Positions 23,945-32,719 are shown, numbered from the stretch's first letter. The stretch: 64,000 nucleotides of DNA from an uncultured Mesorhizobium sp. (GCA_937958475.1 CALFXR010000156.1:1-64000), one strand, 5' to 3'. Translations and numbers: made by a program. Notes: generated from the letters alone by a model not told the origin.

Positions 23945-25373
23945 CCAACACCCACGTATCCTTCGTCCCGCCGCCCTGCGAGGAGTTGACGACCAGCGAG
24001 CCTTCCTTCAGCGCCACGCGGGTCAGGCCGCCCGGCACGATCTGGATGCGGTCGGAGACCAGCACGAACGGCCTCAGGTCGACGTGGCGCGGCGCCAGGC
24101 CCTTCTCGGTGAGGATCGGGCAGGTCGACAGCGACAGCGTCGGCTGGGCGATGTAGTTCGAGGGCCTCGCCTTGAGCTTCTCGGCGAAAGCCTCGCGCTC
24201 CTTCTTCGACGCCGCCGGGCCGACCAGCATGCCGTAGCCGCCGGAGCCGTGCACTTCCTTGACCACCAGGTCGCCGAGATGCTCGAGCACGTAGGCGAGG
24301 CTGTCGGGCTCCGAGCAACGCCAGGTGCGGATGTTCTCCAGGATCGCCTTGCGGCCGGTATAGAACTCGATGATCTCCGGCATGTAGGAGTAGATCGCCT
24401 TGTCGTCGGCGATGCCCGTTCCCGGCGCATTGGCGATGGTGATGTTGCCGGCGCGGTAGACGTCCATGATGCCGGCGACGCCGAGCGCGGAATCGGGGCG
24501 GAAGGTCAGCGGATCGAGGAAGGAGTCGTCGACGCGGCGGTAGAGCACGTCGATACGCTTGTAGCCCTCGGTCGTACGCATGGCGACGTGGCCGTCGATG
24601 ACCCTCAGGTCCGTGCCCTCGACCAGTTCGACGCCCATCTGGTCGGCCAGGAAGGCGTGCTCGAAATAGGCCGAGTTGTAGCTGCCCGGCGTCAGCACCG
24701 CGATCGTAGGATTGGGACCCACCCCCTGCGGCCTCGTGGCGGCGAGCGACTGGCGCAGCAACTGCGGGTAGTTCTCGACGGGCCTGACCTTCACCTGCTG
24801 GAACAGCTCGGGGAAGAGCTGCATCATCGTCTCGCGGTTCTCCAGCATGTAGGAGACGCCCGACGGCGTGCGCGCATTGTCCTCCAGCACGTAGAACTCG
24901 TCCTCGGCGGTGCGCACGATGTCGACGCCGATGATGTGGGTGTAGACGCCGGCCGGCGGCTTCACGCCGATCATTTCCGGCAGGAAGGCCTCGTTCGAGG
25001 CGATCAGCTCCTTCGGGACGCGCCCCGCCTTGAGGATTTCCTGGCGGTGGTAGATGTCGTCGAGGAAGGCATTCAGCGCCTGGACGCGCTGCTCGATGCC
25101 CTGGGTCAGCCGGCGCCATTCGGAACCGGAAATGATGCGCGGCACGATGTCGAAGGGGATCAGCCGCTCCGCGGCCTCCGCCTCTCCGTAGACGGCAAAC
25201 GTGATGCCGGTCTTGCGGAAGACGCGTTCGGCGTCCCCCATCTTCTCCGTGAGCCGGGCCGGGTCCTGGTCCTGCAACCAGCGATCATAGGCCGAGTACG
25301 GTTTCCGCAATCCGGCGTCGGCCGGCTTCATTTCATCGAACGCAACCACGCGCGAACTCCCCTGCGAAGCCAT
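23937..25373 (-). CDS. Circularly permuted ATP-grasp protein
   Basis: A 478-residue circularly permuted ATP-grasp ligase-like protein. The start MASQGSSRVVAFDEM at 25373 gives the usual family length; longer in-frame extensions are not credible. Marks are WRRLTQGIEQRVQALNAFL, YTHIIGVDIVRTAEDEFYVLEDN with the metal-binding aspartate/glutamate, and KEVHGSGGYGML for the nucleotide loop. It ends with the conserved SSQGGGTKDTWVL. With alpha-E, transglutaminase and Anbu it forms the four-gene amidoligase-type operon. Expected chemistry is ATP-dependent amide bond formation on an unknown substrate. Confidence 0.92.
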   Translation of the reverse strand: MASQGSSRVVAFDEMKPADAGLRKPYSAYDRWLQDQDPARLTEKMGDAERVFRKTGITFAVYGEAEAAERLIPFDIVPRIISGSEWRRLTQGIEQRVQALNAFLDDIYHRQEILKAGRVPKELIASNEAFLPEMIGVKPPAGVYTHIIGVDIVRTAEDEFYVLEDNARTPSGVSYMLENRETMMQLFPELFQQVKVRPVENYPQLLRQSLAATRPQGVGPNPTIAVLTPGSYNSAYFEHAFLADQMGVELVEGTDLRVIDGHVAMRTTEGYKRIDVLYRRVDDSFLDPLTFRPDSALGVAGIMDVYRAGNITIANAPGTGIADDKAIYSYMPEIIEFYTGRKAILENIRTWRCSEPDSLAYVLEHLGDLVVKEVHGSGGYGMLVGPAASKKEREAFAEKLKARPSNYIAQPTLSLSTCPILTEKGLAPRHVDLRPFVLVSDRIQIVPGGLTRVALKEGSLVVNSSQGGGTKDTWVLDD

Positions 25374-25643
25374 TTCAAGGCCCGCGAAAGGCAAAAAGCA
25401 AGTGCATTCAGCTTCGTTGCGTCCGCGGGGCGTCTTCGCCGCACCACTGCACAAGAAATATGCAGGGGTCGCGCAGCCCGTGCAGCCTGCTGCCGAGGAG
25501 TTCGGCAGGCCGCCGGCCGGCCGGTCCGCCTCGCAGGAAGCGAATCTGTCGTTTCGGCGAACTCTGAAACCCGGCGCGGCCACCCAACGTATGTTAGATT
25601 GGTGCGACGGATTGTCCGGCGTCCCCATCACAGGGAGGCAAGC

Positions 25644-26057
25644 ATGCGCAGAACGATCGCAATTCTCCTCGCGGCCTGGCTTCACGCCACGGCCGGAAAT
25701 GCGGGCGAGGCCGAGATCGGCGCCGCGCAGTCGACGATCGACAGCCAGATGAAGGCTTTCCTCGCCGACGACGGGGCGCTCGCCTACTCCTATGCCGCGC
25801 CGGGCATCAGGCAGATCTTCCCGACGGTGGAATCGTTCATGGGCATGGTGACCGGCGGCTACCAGCCGGTGCGCCGGCCGCAGAACTACGCCTTCGGCAA
25901 GGTCGAGGAGATGGGCGGCCGGATCGTGCAGCAGGTGCTTATCGTCGGCCCCGACGGCAAGGACTATGAAGCCGTCTACACGCTGGAACTTCAGCCGGAC
26001 GGCGTCTGGCGCATCACCGGCGTCAGCCTTCGCGCCTCCAACGCGCTGAGCACGTGA
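25644..26057 (+). CDS. Secreted DUF4864 protein
   Basis: A 137-residue exported protein with an 18-20-residue signal peptide (MRRTIAILLAAWLHATAGNA) and a DUF4864 domain (STIDSQMKAFLADDGALAYSYAAPGI, MVTGGYQPVRRPQNYAFG), a cystatin/NTF2-like small fold of unknown role. A good ribosome binding site (agggagg) lies 6-12 bases before the ATG. It is divergent from the ATP-grasp gene across a 270-bp gap that should hold both promoters. Confidence 0.85.
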   Translation: MRRTIAILLAAWLHATAGNAGEAEIGAAQSTIDSQMKAFLADDGALAYSYAAPGIRQIFPTVESFMGMVTGGYQPVRRPQNYAFGKVEEMGGRIVQQVLIVGPDGKDYEAVYTLELQPDGVWRITGVSLRASNALST

Positions 26058-26061
26058 GGCT

Positions 26062-26475
26062 TCAGCCTGCCACGGGTGGGAGAAGCGCTCCCAGCGCCAG
26101 GACGGTCGCGAAGGAAACGGCGGCGCCGAGCAGCGTGCCCCAGATCGTGTCGACGACAGCCACGGCCGCATCGTAGTCACGGAGCACCGCGAGGTTGGTA
26201 GCGTTGTAGGTCAGGTAGGTGAAGAAGCCGTAGAGCGCGCCGTCGACGAGGGCGTCCTGCGGCTGGCCCGGCGCCATCCCGCTGCGCACGCCGAAATAGA
26301 CGATGCCGGCCGCGTACAACGCATAGAACAGGCCCGCCGCAGCCCAGTTGGGCGCGGGGCGGAGCAGCGTCCCGATCCGCGGACGGTAGAAGGCGGGCAC
26401 CGCGAGCCCGAGCCAGACGGCATCGAGAGCAAGGAAGATCACGAGGGCGATGACGTAGGCGGCGACGATGTCCAT
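26062..26475 (-). CDS. DUF2177 membrane protein
   Basis: A 137-residue inner-membrane protein with four predicted helices (VIALVIFLALDAVWLGLAV; GLFYALYAAGIVYFGV; ALYGFFTYLTYNATNLAVL; GTLLGAAVSFATVLALGALL). The AxDAxWL and YGFFTYLTYNATN sequences match DUF2177 proteins, whose function is unknown. It converges with the DUF4864 gene and lies downstream of tgt. Confidence 0.88.
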   Translation of the reverse strand: MDIVAAYVIALVIFLALDAVWLGLAVPAFYRPRIGTLLRPAPNWAAAGLFYALYAAGIVYFGVRSGMAPGQPQDALVDGALYGFFTYLTYNATNLAVLRDYDAAVAVVDTIWGTLLGAAVSFATVLALGALLPPVAG

Positions 26476-26550
26476 GGTCTGGCTCCGGCACGGATGGGAT
26501 TTGCGCGCAGCAACGTGTCCGGAGGCGGGCGAGTTTCGCTTCGGCCGTCT

Positions 26551-27681
26551 TCAGAGCGCCGGGATATCCCCCCTCGCCCAGCCTTCCGCGATCTCCGCCG
26601 CGCGGTCGGCGAAGCGGCCGGCGGAGATGGCGTCGCGGATGTCGGCCATCAGGCTCTCGTAGTAGGAAATGTTGTTCCAGGTGAGCAGCATGGCGCCGAG
26701 CGCCTCGCCCGACTTCACCAGATGGTGCAGATAGGCGCGCGAATAGTCGCGCGCGGCCGGGCAGTCGCTGTCGGCGTCGAGCGGCCGCGGGTCGTCGGCG
26801 TGTCGGGCGTTCCGCAGGTTGACCTTGCCGCGGCGCGTGTAGGCCAGCCCGTGGCGGCCGGCGCGGGTCGGCATGACGCAGTCGAACATGTCGATGCCGC
26901 GCGCCACCGACTTCACGATGTCGTCCGGCGTGCCCACGCCCATCAGGTAGCGCGGCTTGTGCGCCGGCAGCAGCGGGCAGACGACGTCGAGCATGTCGAG
27001 CATCACCGCCTGCGGCTCGCCGACGGCCAGCCCGCCGACCGCGTAGCCCTTCAGATCCATGGCGGCGAGCGCCTCGGCCGACCGCTGGCGCAGCGCGGCA
27101 TCGTCGCCGCCCTGGACGATGCCGAACATCGCCTTGCCCGGCTGGTCGCCGAAGGCCGTCTTGCAGCGCTCGGCCCAGCGCAGCGACATCTCCATGGCGC
27201 GGGCGATCTCGCGCTCCGCGGCGGGCAGCGCGACGCATTCGTCGAGCTGCATCTGGATGTCGGAATCGAGCAGTCCCTGGATCTCGATCGAGCGCTCGGG
27301 CGACAGTTCGTAGGCCGCGCCGTCGATGTGCGAACGGAACTTCACGCCCTGCTCGGAGATCTTCCGCAGCTTCGACAGCGACATCACCTGGAAGCCGCCG
27401 GAATCGGTGAGGATGGGGCCCGGCCAGCGGGCGAAGTCGTGCAGGCCGCCCAGTCGGGCGACGCGCTCCGCACCCGGACGCAGCATCAGGTGGTAGGTGT
27501 TGCCCAAAATGATGTCGGCGCCGGCGTCGCGCACCTGGTCCATGTACATGGCCTTCACCGTGCCGCCGGTGCCGACCGGCATGAAGGCCGGCGTGCGTAC
27601 GGTGCCGCGCGGCATCGAGATCGCGCCGCGGCGCGCGGCGCCGTCGGTGGCGAGCAGGGTGAACTGGAAGTTCGGTGTCAT
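26551..27681 (-). CDS. tgt: Queuine tRNA-ribosyltransferase
   Basis: Tgt exchanges guanine 34 of tRNAs with GUN anticodons for preQ1, a step of queuosine synthesis. The 376-residue form starts MTPNFQFTLLATDG; an upstream ATG at 27717 overlaps the queA stop (ATGA) and would add 12 residues. The nucleophile region is ILTDSGGFQVMSLS, the second active-site segment is GIVQGGDD, and the zinc site near the C-terminus includes the CxC...C...H pattern in DCPAARDYSRAYLHHL context. It is directly downstream of queA. Confidence 0.96.
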   Translation of the reverse strand: MTPNFQFTLLATDGAARRGAISMPRGTVRTPAFMPVGTGGTVKAMYMDQVRDAGADIILGNTYHLMLRPGAERVARLGGLHDFARWPGPILTDSGGFQVMSLSKLRKISEQGVKFRSHIDGAAYELSPERSIEIQGLLDSDIQMQLDECVALPAAEREIARAMEMSLRWAERCKTAFGDQPGKAMFGIVQGGDDAALRQRSAEALAAMDLKGYAVGGLAVGEPQAVMLDMLDVVCPLLPAHKPRYLMGVGTPDDIVKSVARGIDMFDCVMPTRAGRHGLAYTRRGKVNLRNARHADDPRPLDADSDCPAARDYSRAYLHHLVKSGEALGAMLLTWNNISYYESLMADIRDAISAGRFADRAAEIAEGWARGDIPAL

Positions 27682-27713
27682 GGCGCCGTTCTGTTCGCGA
27701 TCCGAGGCAACCT

Positions 27714-28790
27714 TCATGAGCGCGCCCGGAACAGCAGCCCGGCATCGCCATAGGAGTAGAACCGGTAGCCGCTGGCGATCGCATGTGCATAGGCCTGACG
27801 CATCGTCTCCAGTCCCGAAAACGCCGAGACCAGCATGAACAGCGTCGAGCGCGGCAGGTGGAAATTGGTCATCAGCACGTCGACGGCGCGGAACGCATAG
27901 CCCGGCGTGATGAAGATCGAGGTCTCGCCCGACCACGGCTTCACGGCCCCGTCGGCGTCGGCGGCGCTTTCGAGGATGCGCAGCGACGTGGTGCCGACGG
28001 CGACGATGCGGCCTCCCCGGGCCCGCGCGGCATTGAGCGCGGCAGCCGTTTCGGCCGACACTTCGCCCTTCTCGGCATGCATCCTGTGGTCCCTGGTGTC
28101 GTCGGCCTTCACCGGCAGGAACGTGCCGGCGCCGACGTGCAGCGTGACGAAGCGGCGCTCGACGCCCCTTTCGTCGAGCCGGCGCATCAGGTCGGGCGTG
28201 AAGTGCAGGCCGGCGGTCGGAGCCGCGACCGCGCCTTCCTCGCGGGCATAGATCGTCTGGTAGTCGCTGCGGTCGCGGGCGTCGTCGTCGCGCTTCGAGG
28301 CGATGTAGGGCGGCAGCGGCACATGCCCGACCGCGTGCAGCGCCTCGTCGAGAGCCGCGCCGGCGAGGTCGAAGGCGAGCAGCACCTCGCCGCCGTCGCG
28401 CTTCTCGACCACGGTCGCGTCGAGCGCACCGAGCAGGCAGGAGGTGTTCGAATGGCCGAAGCGGATGCGGTCGCCGGCCGCGACGCGCTTGCCCGGCCTG
28501 GCGAAGGCGAGCCAGCGGTCGGGTGCGACGCGCATGTGCAGCGTGGCGTCGACCTGCGCGACCGCGTCGCCGCGCCGGCGCAGGCCCGAGAGCTGCGCGG
28601 GGATCACCTTCGTGTCGTTGAAGACCATCACGTCGCCGGGCGCGAGGAGGTCCGGCAGGTCGCGCACGACGCGGTCCTCGAGGCCCTCGCCCGGCCTGAC
28701 GACCAGCAGGCGCGCGGCGTAGCGCGGCTCCGCGGGGCGGAGCGCGATCCTTTCCTCGGGCAGATCGAAGTCGAAGAGGTCGACACGCAT
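27714..28790 (-). CDS. queA: tRNA preQ1 S-adenosylmethionine ribosyltransferase-isomerase
   Basis: QueA transfers and isomerises the ribosyl group of S-adenosylmethionine onto preQ1-tRNA to give epoxyqueuosine. The 358-residue length is usual. The start MRVDLFDFDLPEERIALRP, the motif DVMVFNDTKVIPAQL, YQTIYAREEGAVAAPTAGLHFT and the closing YAFRAVDVLMTNFHLPRSTL are all family signatures. The ATG at 28790 is used rather than longer in-frame extensions. It forms a two-gene operon with tgt. Confidence 0.97.
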   Translation of the reverse strand: MRVDLFDFDLPEERIALRPAEPRYAARLLVVRPGEGLEDRVVRDLPDLLAPGDVMVFNDTKVIPAQLSGLRRRGDAVAQVDATLHMRVAPDRWLAFARPGKRVAAGDRIRFGHSNTSCLLGALDATVVEKRDGGEVLLAFDLAGAALDEALHAVGHVPLPPYIASKRDDDARDRSDYQTIYAREEGAVAAPTAGLHFTPDLMRRLDERGVERRFVTLHVGAGTFLPVKADDTRDHRMHAEKGEVSAETAAALNAARARGGRIVAVGTTSLRILESAADADGAVKPWSGETSIFITPGYAFRAVDVLMTNFHLPRSTLFMLVSAFSGLETMRQAYAHAIASGYRFYSYGDAGLLFRARS

Positions 28791-28828
28791 GCGGCGCGGT
28801 TTAGCGGCTTCGCGCGTCGAGGAAAAGC

Positions 28829-29245
28829 TCAGGAGCGCGATTTGCGCCCCGGCGCCATCGCGCCGCTCAGGATGCCGACCCCGACCACGATCAGGATCAG
28901 CGGCCAGAACTTGCCGACGTCGACACCGAACAGGAACAGCACCGACAGCAGCACCAGCACGCAGCCGGCGGCGATGCCGCCGATCACGCCGGCGTTGATG
29001 ACACCGCCATTGCCCGCATAGATCTTGCGCGCCCCGGCGAAGGCGGCGACGGCCGGGATCAGGATGAACACCGCCCACCAGTTCTCCGGAAACGGGAAGC
29101 CGAAGTTTTTCAGCAGGAAGACGGTACCGATGAAGATCAGGACGGCGCCGCCGATCCAGCCGCCGCGGCGGGCGAAACCGCCGCCGTCGCCGTTGCCCTG
29201 CCGTCCGAACCTGTCCTGGCCGTCCTGCTCCCGCCGATCCGACAT
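28829..29245 (-). CDS. Membrane protein, LiaI/LiaF-like
   Basis: A 138-residue protein with a charged, glycine-rich N-terminus (SDRREQDGQDRFGRQGNGDG) and four hydrophobic segments, including GWIGGAVLIFIGTVFLLKNF, AVFILIPAVAAFAGA and a GG-rich helix. This resembles the LiaI-LiaF-like transmembrane region (DUF5668). The start at 29245 is preferred over an upstream methionine because it removes an unlikely basic extension. Role unknown; located upstream of queA. Confidence 0.75.
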   Translation of the reverse strand: MSDRREQDGQDRFGRQGNGDGGGFARRGGWIGGAVLIFIGTVFLLKNFGFPFPENWWAVFILIPAVAAFAGARKIYAGNGGVINAGVIGGIAAGCVLVLLSVLFLFGVDVGKFWPLILIVVGVGILSGAMAPGRKSRS

Positions 29246-29332
29246 TCCAGCCCCCTCGCCGCCCCTTCGCGGCAGCCGGGAACATACAACCATTCCGTCA
29301 GGGAGAGAAGCAGCGGCCCGCCGCGACGTCGA

Positions 29333-29782
29333 TCAGAACATCCTGATCATCAGTGCGCCGGCGACGAGCAGCATGGCGCCGGCGGCGCGGCCGAGCGTTA
29401 TCTCGCGCACGGCGACGCCGAGCAGGCCCATCCGGTCGACGATCATGCCGCCGAGCAGTTGCCCGGTGACGATGAAGGCCATGGTCGCCATGGCGCCGAC
29501 GCGCGGCACCAGCATGGTGGCGATGGTCACGTAGGCGCCGCCCAGGCAGCCGCCGGCGACGAACAGCCATGGTGCCGGCGCCCGCCAGTCGAGCGACATC
29601 CCCTCGGCACGGACAATGGCCGTCGAGATACCGGCGAGCACGATCGCGCCGGCGAGGAAGGAGATCGCCGCGGCGGCGACCGGAAGGCCGAGACCGCGGG
29701 AGAGTTCCGCGTTGACCGGCGCCTGCAGCGCCAGGAACGCGCCGGCGAGGACGCCAAGCAGCGACCAGACGATCCCCGCCAT
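29333..29782 (-). CDS. Half-size DMT-type membrane protein (YdcZ/DUF606)
   Basis: A 149-residue membrane protein with five predicted helices (GIVWSLLGVLAGAFLALQAPVN, FLAGAIVLAGISTAIV, LFVAGGCLGGAYVTIATMLVP and so on). The pattern GGxLGAxYV and the QLLGGMIVDRMGLLG segment are characteristic of the YdcZ/DUF606 family, half-length relatives of drug/metabolite transporters that work as dimers. Substrate unknown. Confidence 0.85.
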   Translation of the reverse strand: MAGIVWSLLGVLAGAFLALQAPVNAELSRGLGLPVAAAAISFLAGAIVLAGISTAIVRAEGMSLDWRAPAPWLFVAGGCLGGAYVTIATMLVPRVGAMATMAFIVTGQLLGGMIVDRMGLLGVAVREITLGRAAGAMLLVAGALMIRMF

Positions 29783-29789
29783 GGCGGCG

Positions 29790-30305
29790 TCAGGCGGCCA
29801 CGTCGGCAGCGACCTTCAGCGACACGATCTGGTCGGGATCCTTGACCGGCTCGCCGCGCTTGATCTTGTCGACGTTGTCCATGCCCTCGATCACCTGGCC
29901 CCACACCGTGTACTGGCGGTTGAGGAAACCGGCGTCCTCGAAGCAGATGAAGAACTGCGAGTTGGCCGAGTTCGGGTTCTGCGCGCGCGCCATGGAGCAG
30001 GTGCCGCGGGCGTGGTTCATGTTGGAGAACTCGGCCTTCAGGTCCGGCCTGTCGGAGCCGCCCATGCCGGCGCGCGCCGGGTTGAAGTCCTTGCCGCCCG
30101 ACTTGCCGAACTTGACGTCGCCCGTCTGCGCCATGAAACCGTCGATGACGCGGTGGAAGACGACGCCGTCATAGGCGCCCTCGCGGGCGAGTTCCTTGAT
30201 GCGGCCGACGTGGCCCGGAGCCAGGTCGGGAAACAGTTCGATGACCACCCTGCCCTTGGTGGTCTCCATGATCAACGCGTTCTCGCGGTCTTTTATCTCG
30301 GCCAT
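29790..30305 (-). CDS. ppiB: Cytoplasmic cyclophilin (peptidyl-prolyl isomerase)
   Basis: A 171-residue cyclophilin that catalyses cis-trans isomerisation of proline peptide bonds. It lacks a signal peptide and so is cytosolic. Catalytic and binding residues are in VVFHRVIDGFMAQTGD (Arg, Phe, Gln), GTCSMARAQNPNSANSQFFI and the YTVWGQVIEGMD end (Trp). The second cyclophilin upstream has a signal peptide. Between them lies the paired 7-bp array at 30351-30488. Confidence 0.95.
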   Translation of the reverse strand: MAEIKDRENALIMETTKGRVVIELFPDLAPGHVGRIKELAREGAYDGVVFHRVIDGFMAQTGDVKFGKSGGKDFNPARAGMGGSDRPDLKAEFSNMNHARGTCSMARAQNPNSANSQFFICFEDAGFLNRQYTVWGQVIEGMDNVDKIKRGEPVKDPDQIVSLKVAADVAA

Positions 30306-30350
30306 TCTTCATTTCCTTTCGTTTCGTTCTGCGGCGGTCAGTCTCGAATG

Positions 30351-30488
30351 GGCAGTCGGTAATCGGCAGTCGGCAGTCGGCAATCGGGGAAGCGGAGTCG
30401 AACGTCGCAAGGCCGGGTCGAAGCGTAGATGCATTCTACCCGACTGCCTACTCCCGACTGCCGACTGCCGTACCTGCTGCCGACTGCC
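30351..30488. repeat. Gene-less paired 7-bp arrays (inverted)
   Basis: Five GGYARTC-type units at 30351-30385 face GACTGCC units at 30442-30448, 30456-30462, 30463-30469 and 30482-30488, with about 55 bases between the two arrays. The same units flank the S23 gene at 23461-23928. The right array ends two bases from the stop codon of the upstream cyclophilin gene. It looks like a miniature, internally deleted relative of that cassette; a transcript could fold into a long hairpin. Confidence 0.65.
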
Positions 30489-30489
30489 G

Positions 30490-31071
30490 CTAATTGTCGG
30501 CGGCGATGCGCACCTTCACCATGCGGTCAGGACTGGAAACCATGCCGTTCTGGCTGGGGTCGCCCTTCTTGATCGCGTCGACATGTTCCATGCCGCTCTC
30601 GACCACGCCGACCACCGTATACTGGCCGTTGAGCGAAGGGGCGGCGCCGAACATGATGAAGAACTGCGAGTTCGCCGAATCGGGGTCCTGGGCGCGCGCC
30701 ATGCCGACGACGCCGCGCACGTAGGGCACGCTGGAGAACTCGGCCGGAAGGTCCGGCTTGTCGGAGCCGCCGGTGCCGGCGCGGTTGGCGTCGAAGCCGT
30801 TGGCCATGTCGCCGAACTGCACGTCGCCGGTCTGCGCCATGAAGCCGCCGATGACCCGGTGGAAGGCGACGTTGTCGTAGGCGCCCTCGCGCACCAGCTT
30901 CTTGATCTGCTCGACGTGTTTCGGCGCGATGTCCGGGCGCAGCGCGACGGTCACGTCGCCGTCCTTCAGTTCGATGACCATCGTGTTCGCGGGCTCGGCG
31001 GCCATCGCCGCGAACGGCTGTACGAACAGGCCGCCGATAGCGATCGCCGCGGCCAATGCCGTAAGTCTCAT
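30490..31071 (-). CDS. ppiA: Periplasmic cyclophilin
   Basis: A 193-residue peptidyl-prolyl isomerase with a signal peptide (MRLTALAAAIAIGGLFVQPF, AMAA cleavage near residue 25), so it acts in the periplasm. The cyclophilin core shows VAFHRVIGGFMAQTGD, GVVGMARAQDPDSANSQFFI and YTVVGVVESGMEHVD; the usual active-site tryptophan (cyclosporin site) is Val here. It is the likely product of duplication with the neighbouring cytosolic form. It starts 20 bases downstream of coaD's stop, in the same direction. Confidence 0.94.
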   Translation of the reverse strand: MRLTALAAAIAIGGLFVQPFAAMAAEPANTMVIELKDGDVTVALRPDIAPKHVEQIKKLVREGAYDNVAFHRVIGGFMAQTGDVQFGDMANGFDANRAGTGGSDKPDLPAEFSSVPYVRGVVGMARAQDPDSANSQFFIMFGAAPSLNGQYTVVGVVESGMEHVDAIKKGDPSQNGMVSSPDRMVKVRIAADN

Positions 31072-31090
31072 TGGTTTCTCCGGTCCAGGA

Positions 31091-31585
31091 TCAGAATTTC
31101 GCCGACAGCGCGGTCGCGACCGGCGCCGGCACGAAGGGCCGCACGTCGCCGCCCATCGACGCGATCTGGCGCACAAGTGTGGCGGTAATCGTACGCACCG
31201 AGGGGCTCGCCGGCAGGAACACCGTCTGCAGGTCGGGCGCCATGGTCTCGTTCATGCCGGCCATCTGCATCTCGTAGTCGAGGTCGGTGCCGTCGCGCAG
31301 GCCGCGGATCATGATCGAGGCGCCGTGCTTGCGCGCCGCGTCGATGACCAGCCCGTCGAAGGCGACGACCTTGATGCGCTTGCCCGCCTCGCCGAACTCG
31401 GCCTCGGTGACGGCCTCGATCAGGGCGACCCGCTCCTCGAAGGAAAACAGCGGCTTCTTCGCCGCCTGGATGCCGATCGCGGCATAGATCGTGTCGGCGA
31501 TCGCCAGCGACGCCTTCAAGACGTCGAGATGGCCGTTGGTCAGCGGGTCGAACGATCCGGCGTAAAGGGCGGTGCGCACAGTCAT
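31091..31585 (-). CDS. coaD: Phosphopantetheine adenylyltransferase
   Basis: CoaD transfers AMP from ATP to 4'-phosphopantetheine to form dephospho-CoA, the penultimate step of CoA synthesis. The 164-residue length is normal. The nucleotidyltransferase T/HxGH motif appears as GSFDPLTNGHLD, then RGLRDGTDLDYEMQMAGMN for substrate binding, and the second ATP motif is RTITATLVRQ (in place of the common ISST). The start MTVRTALYAGSFDP at 31585 is clear. It heads the coaD-ppiA-ppiB run. Confidence 0.96.
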   Translation of the reverse strand: MTVRTALYAGSFDPLTNGHLDVLKASLAIADTIYAAIGIQAAKKPLFSFEERVALIEAVTEAEFGEAGKRIKVVAFDGLVIDAARKHGASIMIRGLRDGTDLDYEMQMAGMNETMAPDLQTVFLPASPSVRTITATLVRQIASMGGDVRPFVPAPVATALSAKF

Positions 31586-31758
31586 GGTCGGTGCTTCTAG
31601 CGATCCCGCGCGCGGAAGGCAATTCGCGCGGCGTAAGCGAGGCTGGTTGCCGCAGCCCTGCCCTCGCGTCCATGCGCCGCGTCCGATGCGGGCAAGGAGG
31701 CCGTGCCGGGGGCAAGACGCCGGGGAAGCGCACCGGATTGTCCCGGCTGGCGTCGCAC

Positions 31759-32718
31759 TCAGTCGGCGGTCATCTTCACGATGATCGGGATGATGGCGAT
31801 CATCATGACGACCGGAAGGATGCACACGGTCACCGGCACCGACATCTTGGCCGGCAGCGCATGCGCCTTCTCCTCGGCGAGCGACATGCGCTTGTGGCGC
31901 ATCTCGTCCGAGAACACGCGCAAGGCTCCTGACAGCGACGTGCCGAGTTCCTTCGACTGCTGGAGAAGCGTTGCGAAGGAGCGCACCTCGTCCAGGCTGA
32001 GCCGCTCTCCGAGCGATTTCAGCGCGTCGTCGAGATTGCGTCCCGCGCGCAGTTCCAGCGAGACCAGCTGCAGGTTCTGGCTGAGCGCCGGATAGCTCAG
32101 CGACAGCTCGCGCGAGACGCGTTCGATGCCTGCCTCCATGCTCATGCCGGCGTCGGAGCAGACAATCATCAGGTCCATGAAGTCGGGAAAGCCGTTGCGG
32201 TATTCGCGCATCATGGCGCGCACCTGCTGCGACAGGACGAGGCCTGGCAGGAAGTAGCCGGCAGCACCGGCGAGCACGACGAAGGTCCAGCGGCTCATCG
32301 TGGCGGCGTCGGCCGCGGCCCAGCTGTCGGCGAGCAGCGCCAGGCCGGCGCCGGCGACGAAGGCGGCGAAACGTATCAGGAAGAACATGCCGACGGCGCG
32401 CGGGTCCATGTAGCCCGCCTGGATCAGCTTCATGCGCAGGCGGGCGACGTTCTCCGGGTCGGAACGGGCATAGAAGTCCTGGGCGGTGCGGGCGGCCTTC
32501 TCGCGCACCCTGCTGGCGCCCTTCTTCGGCTGAGGTGCCGCATCGGCGGCGGGCGCGGCGGCGACCTCGACCTTCAGGCGGCGCTTCAACTCGGAACGGC
32601 CGCTACCGGCGAGCGCCGGCCAGGCGACGGCGGCGCCGCCGAGCAGGAGCAGCAGCAGTGCGACCGGCATCAGCGGCTCGGCGGCGATCATGTCGGCGAG
32701 GGTCGAAAGCGTGTCCAT
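31759..32718 (-). CDS. tadC: Tad pilus inner-membrane protein TadC
   Basis: A 319-residue type II secretion F-domain protein of the Tad (Flp pilus) machine. It has an N-terminal membrane helix (VALLLLLLGGAAVAWPALA), two more in the middle, the T2SSF cytoplasmic domain (FPDFMDLMIVCSDAGMSMEAGIERV, then LGERLSLDEVRSFATLLQQS) and a C-terminal helix ending in VMMIAIIPIIV. With TadB it forms the platform that couples the TadA ATPase to pilus growth. It is the last gene of the operon, one base after tadB. Confidence 0.93.
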   Translation of the reverse strand: MDTLSTLADMIAAEPLMPVALLLLLLGGAAVAWPALAGSGRSELKRRLKVEVAAAPAADAAPQPKKGASRVREKAARTAQDFYARSDPENVARLRMKLIQAGYMDPRAVGMFFLIRFAAFVAGAGLALLADSWAAADAATMSRWTFVVLAGAAGYFLPGLVLSQQVRAMMREYRNGFPDFMDLMIVCSDAGMSMEAGIERVSRELSLSYPALSQNLQLVSLELRAGRNLDDALKSLGERLSLDEVRSFATLLQQSKELGTSLSGALRVFSDEMRHKRMSLAEEKAHALPAKMSVPVTVCILPVVMMIAIIPIIVKMTAD

Positions 32719-32719
32719 G

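Noticed and set aside
23835..25643. Plus-strand extension upstream of the DUF4864 gene
   Set aside because: It is antisense to the ATP-grasp gene; the signal peptide and ribosome binding site place the start at 25644.
28791..28828. preQ1 riboswitch upstream of queA
   Set aside because: The gap is only 38 bases and shows no preQ1 aptamer-like A-rich tail or stem.
30351..30488. CRISPR or tandem-repeat gene between the cyclophilins
   Set aside because: Units are 7 bp in inverted halves without spacers and no protein is encoded.
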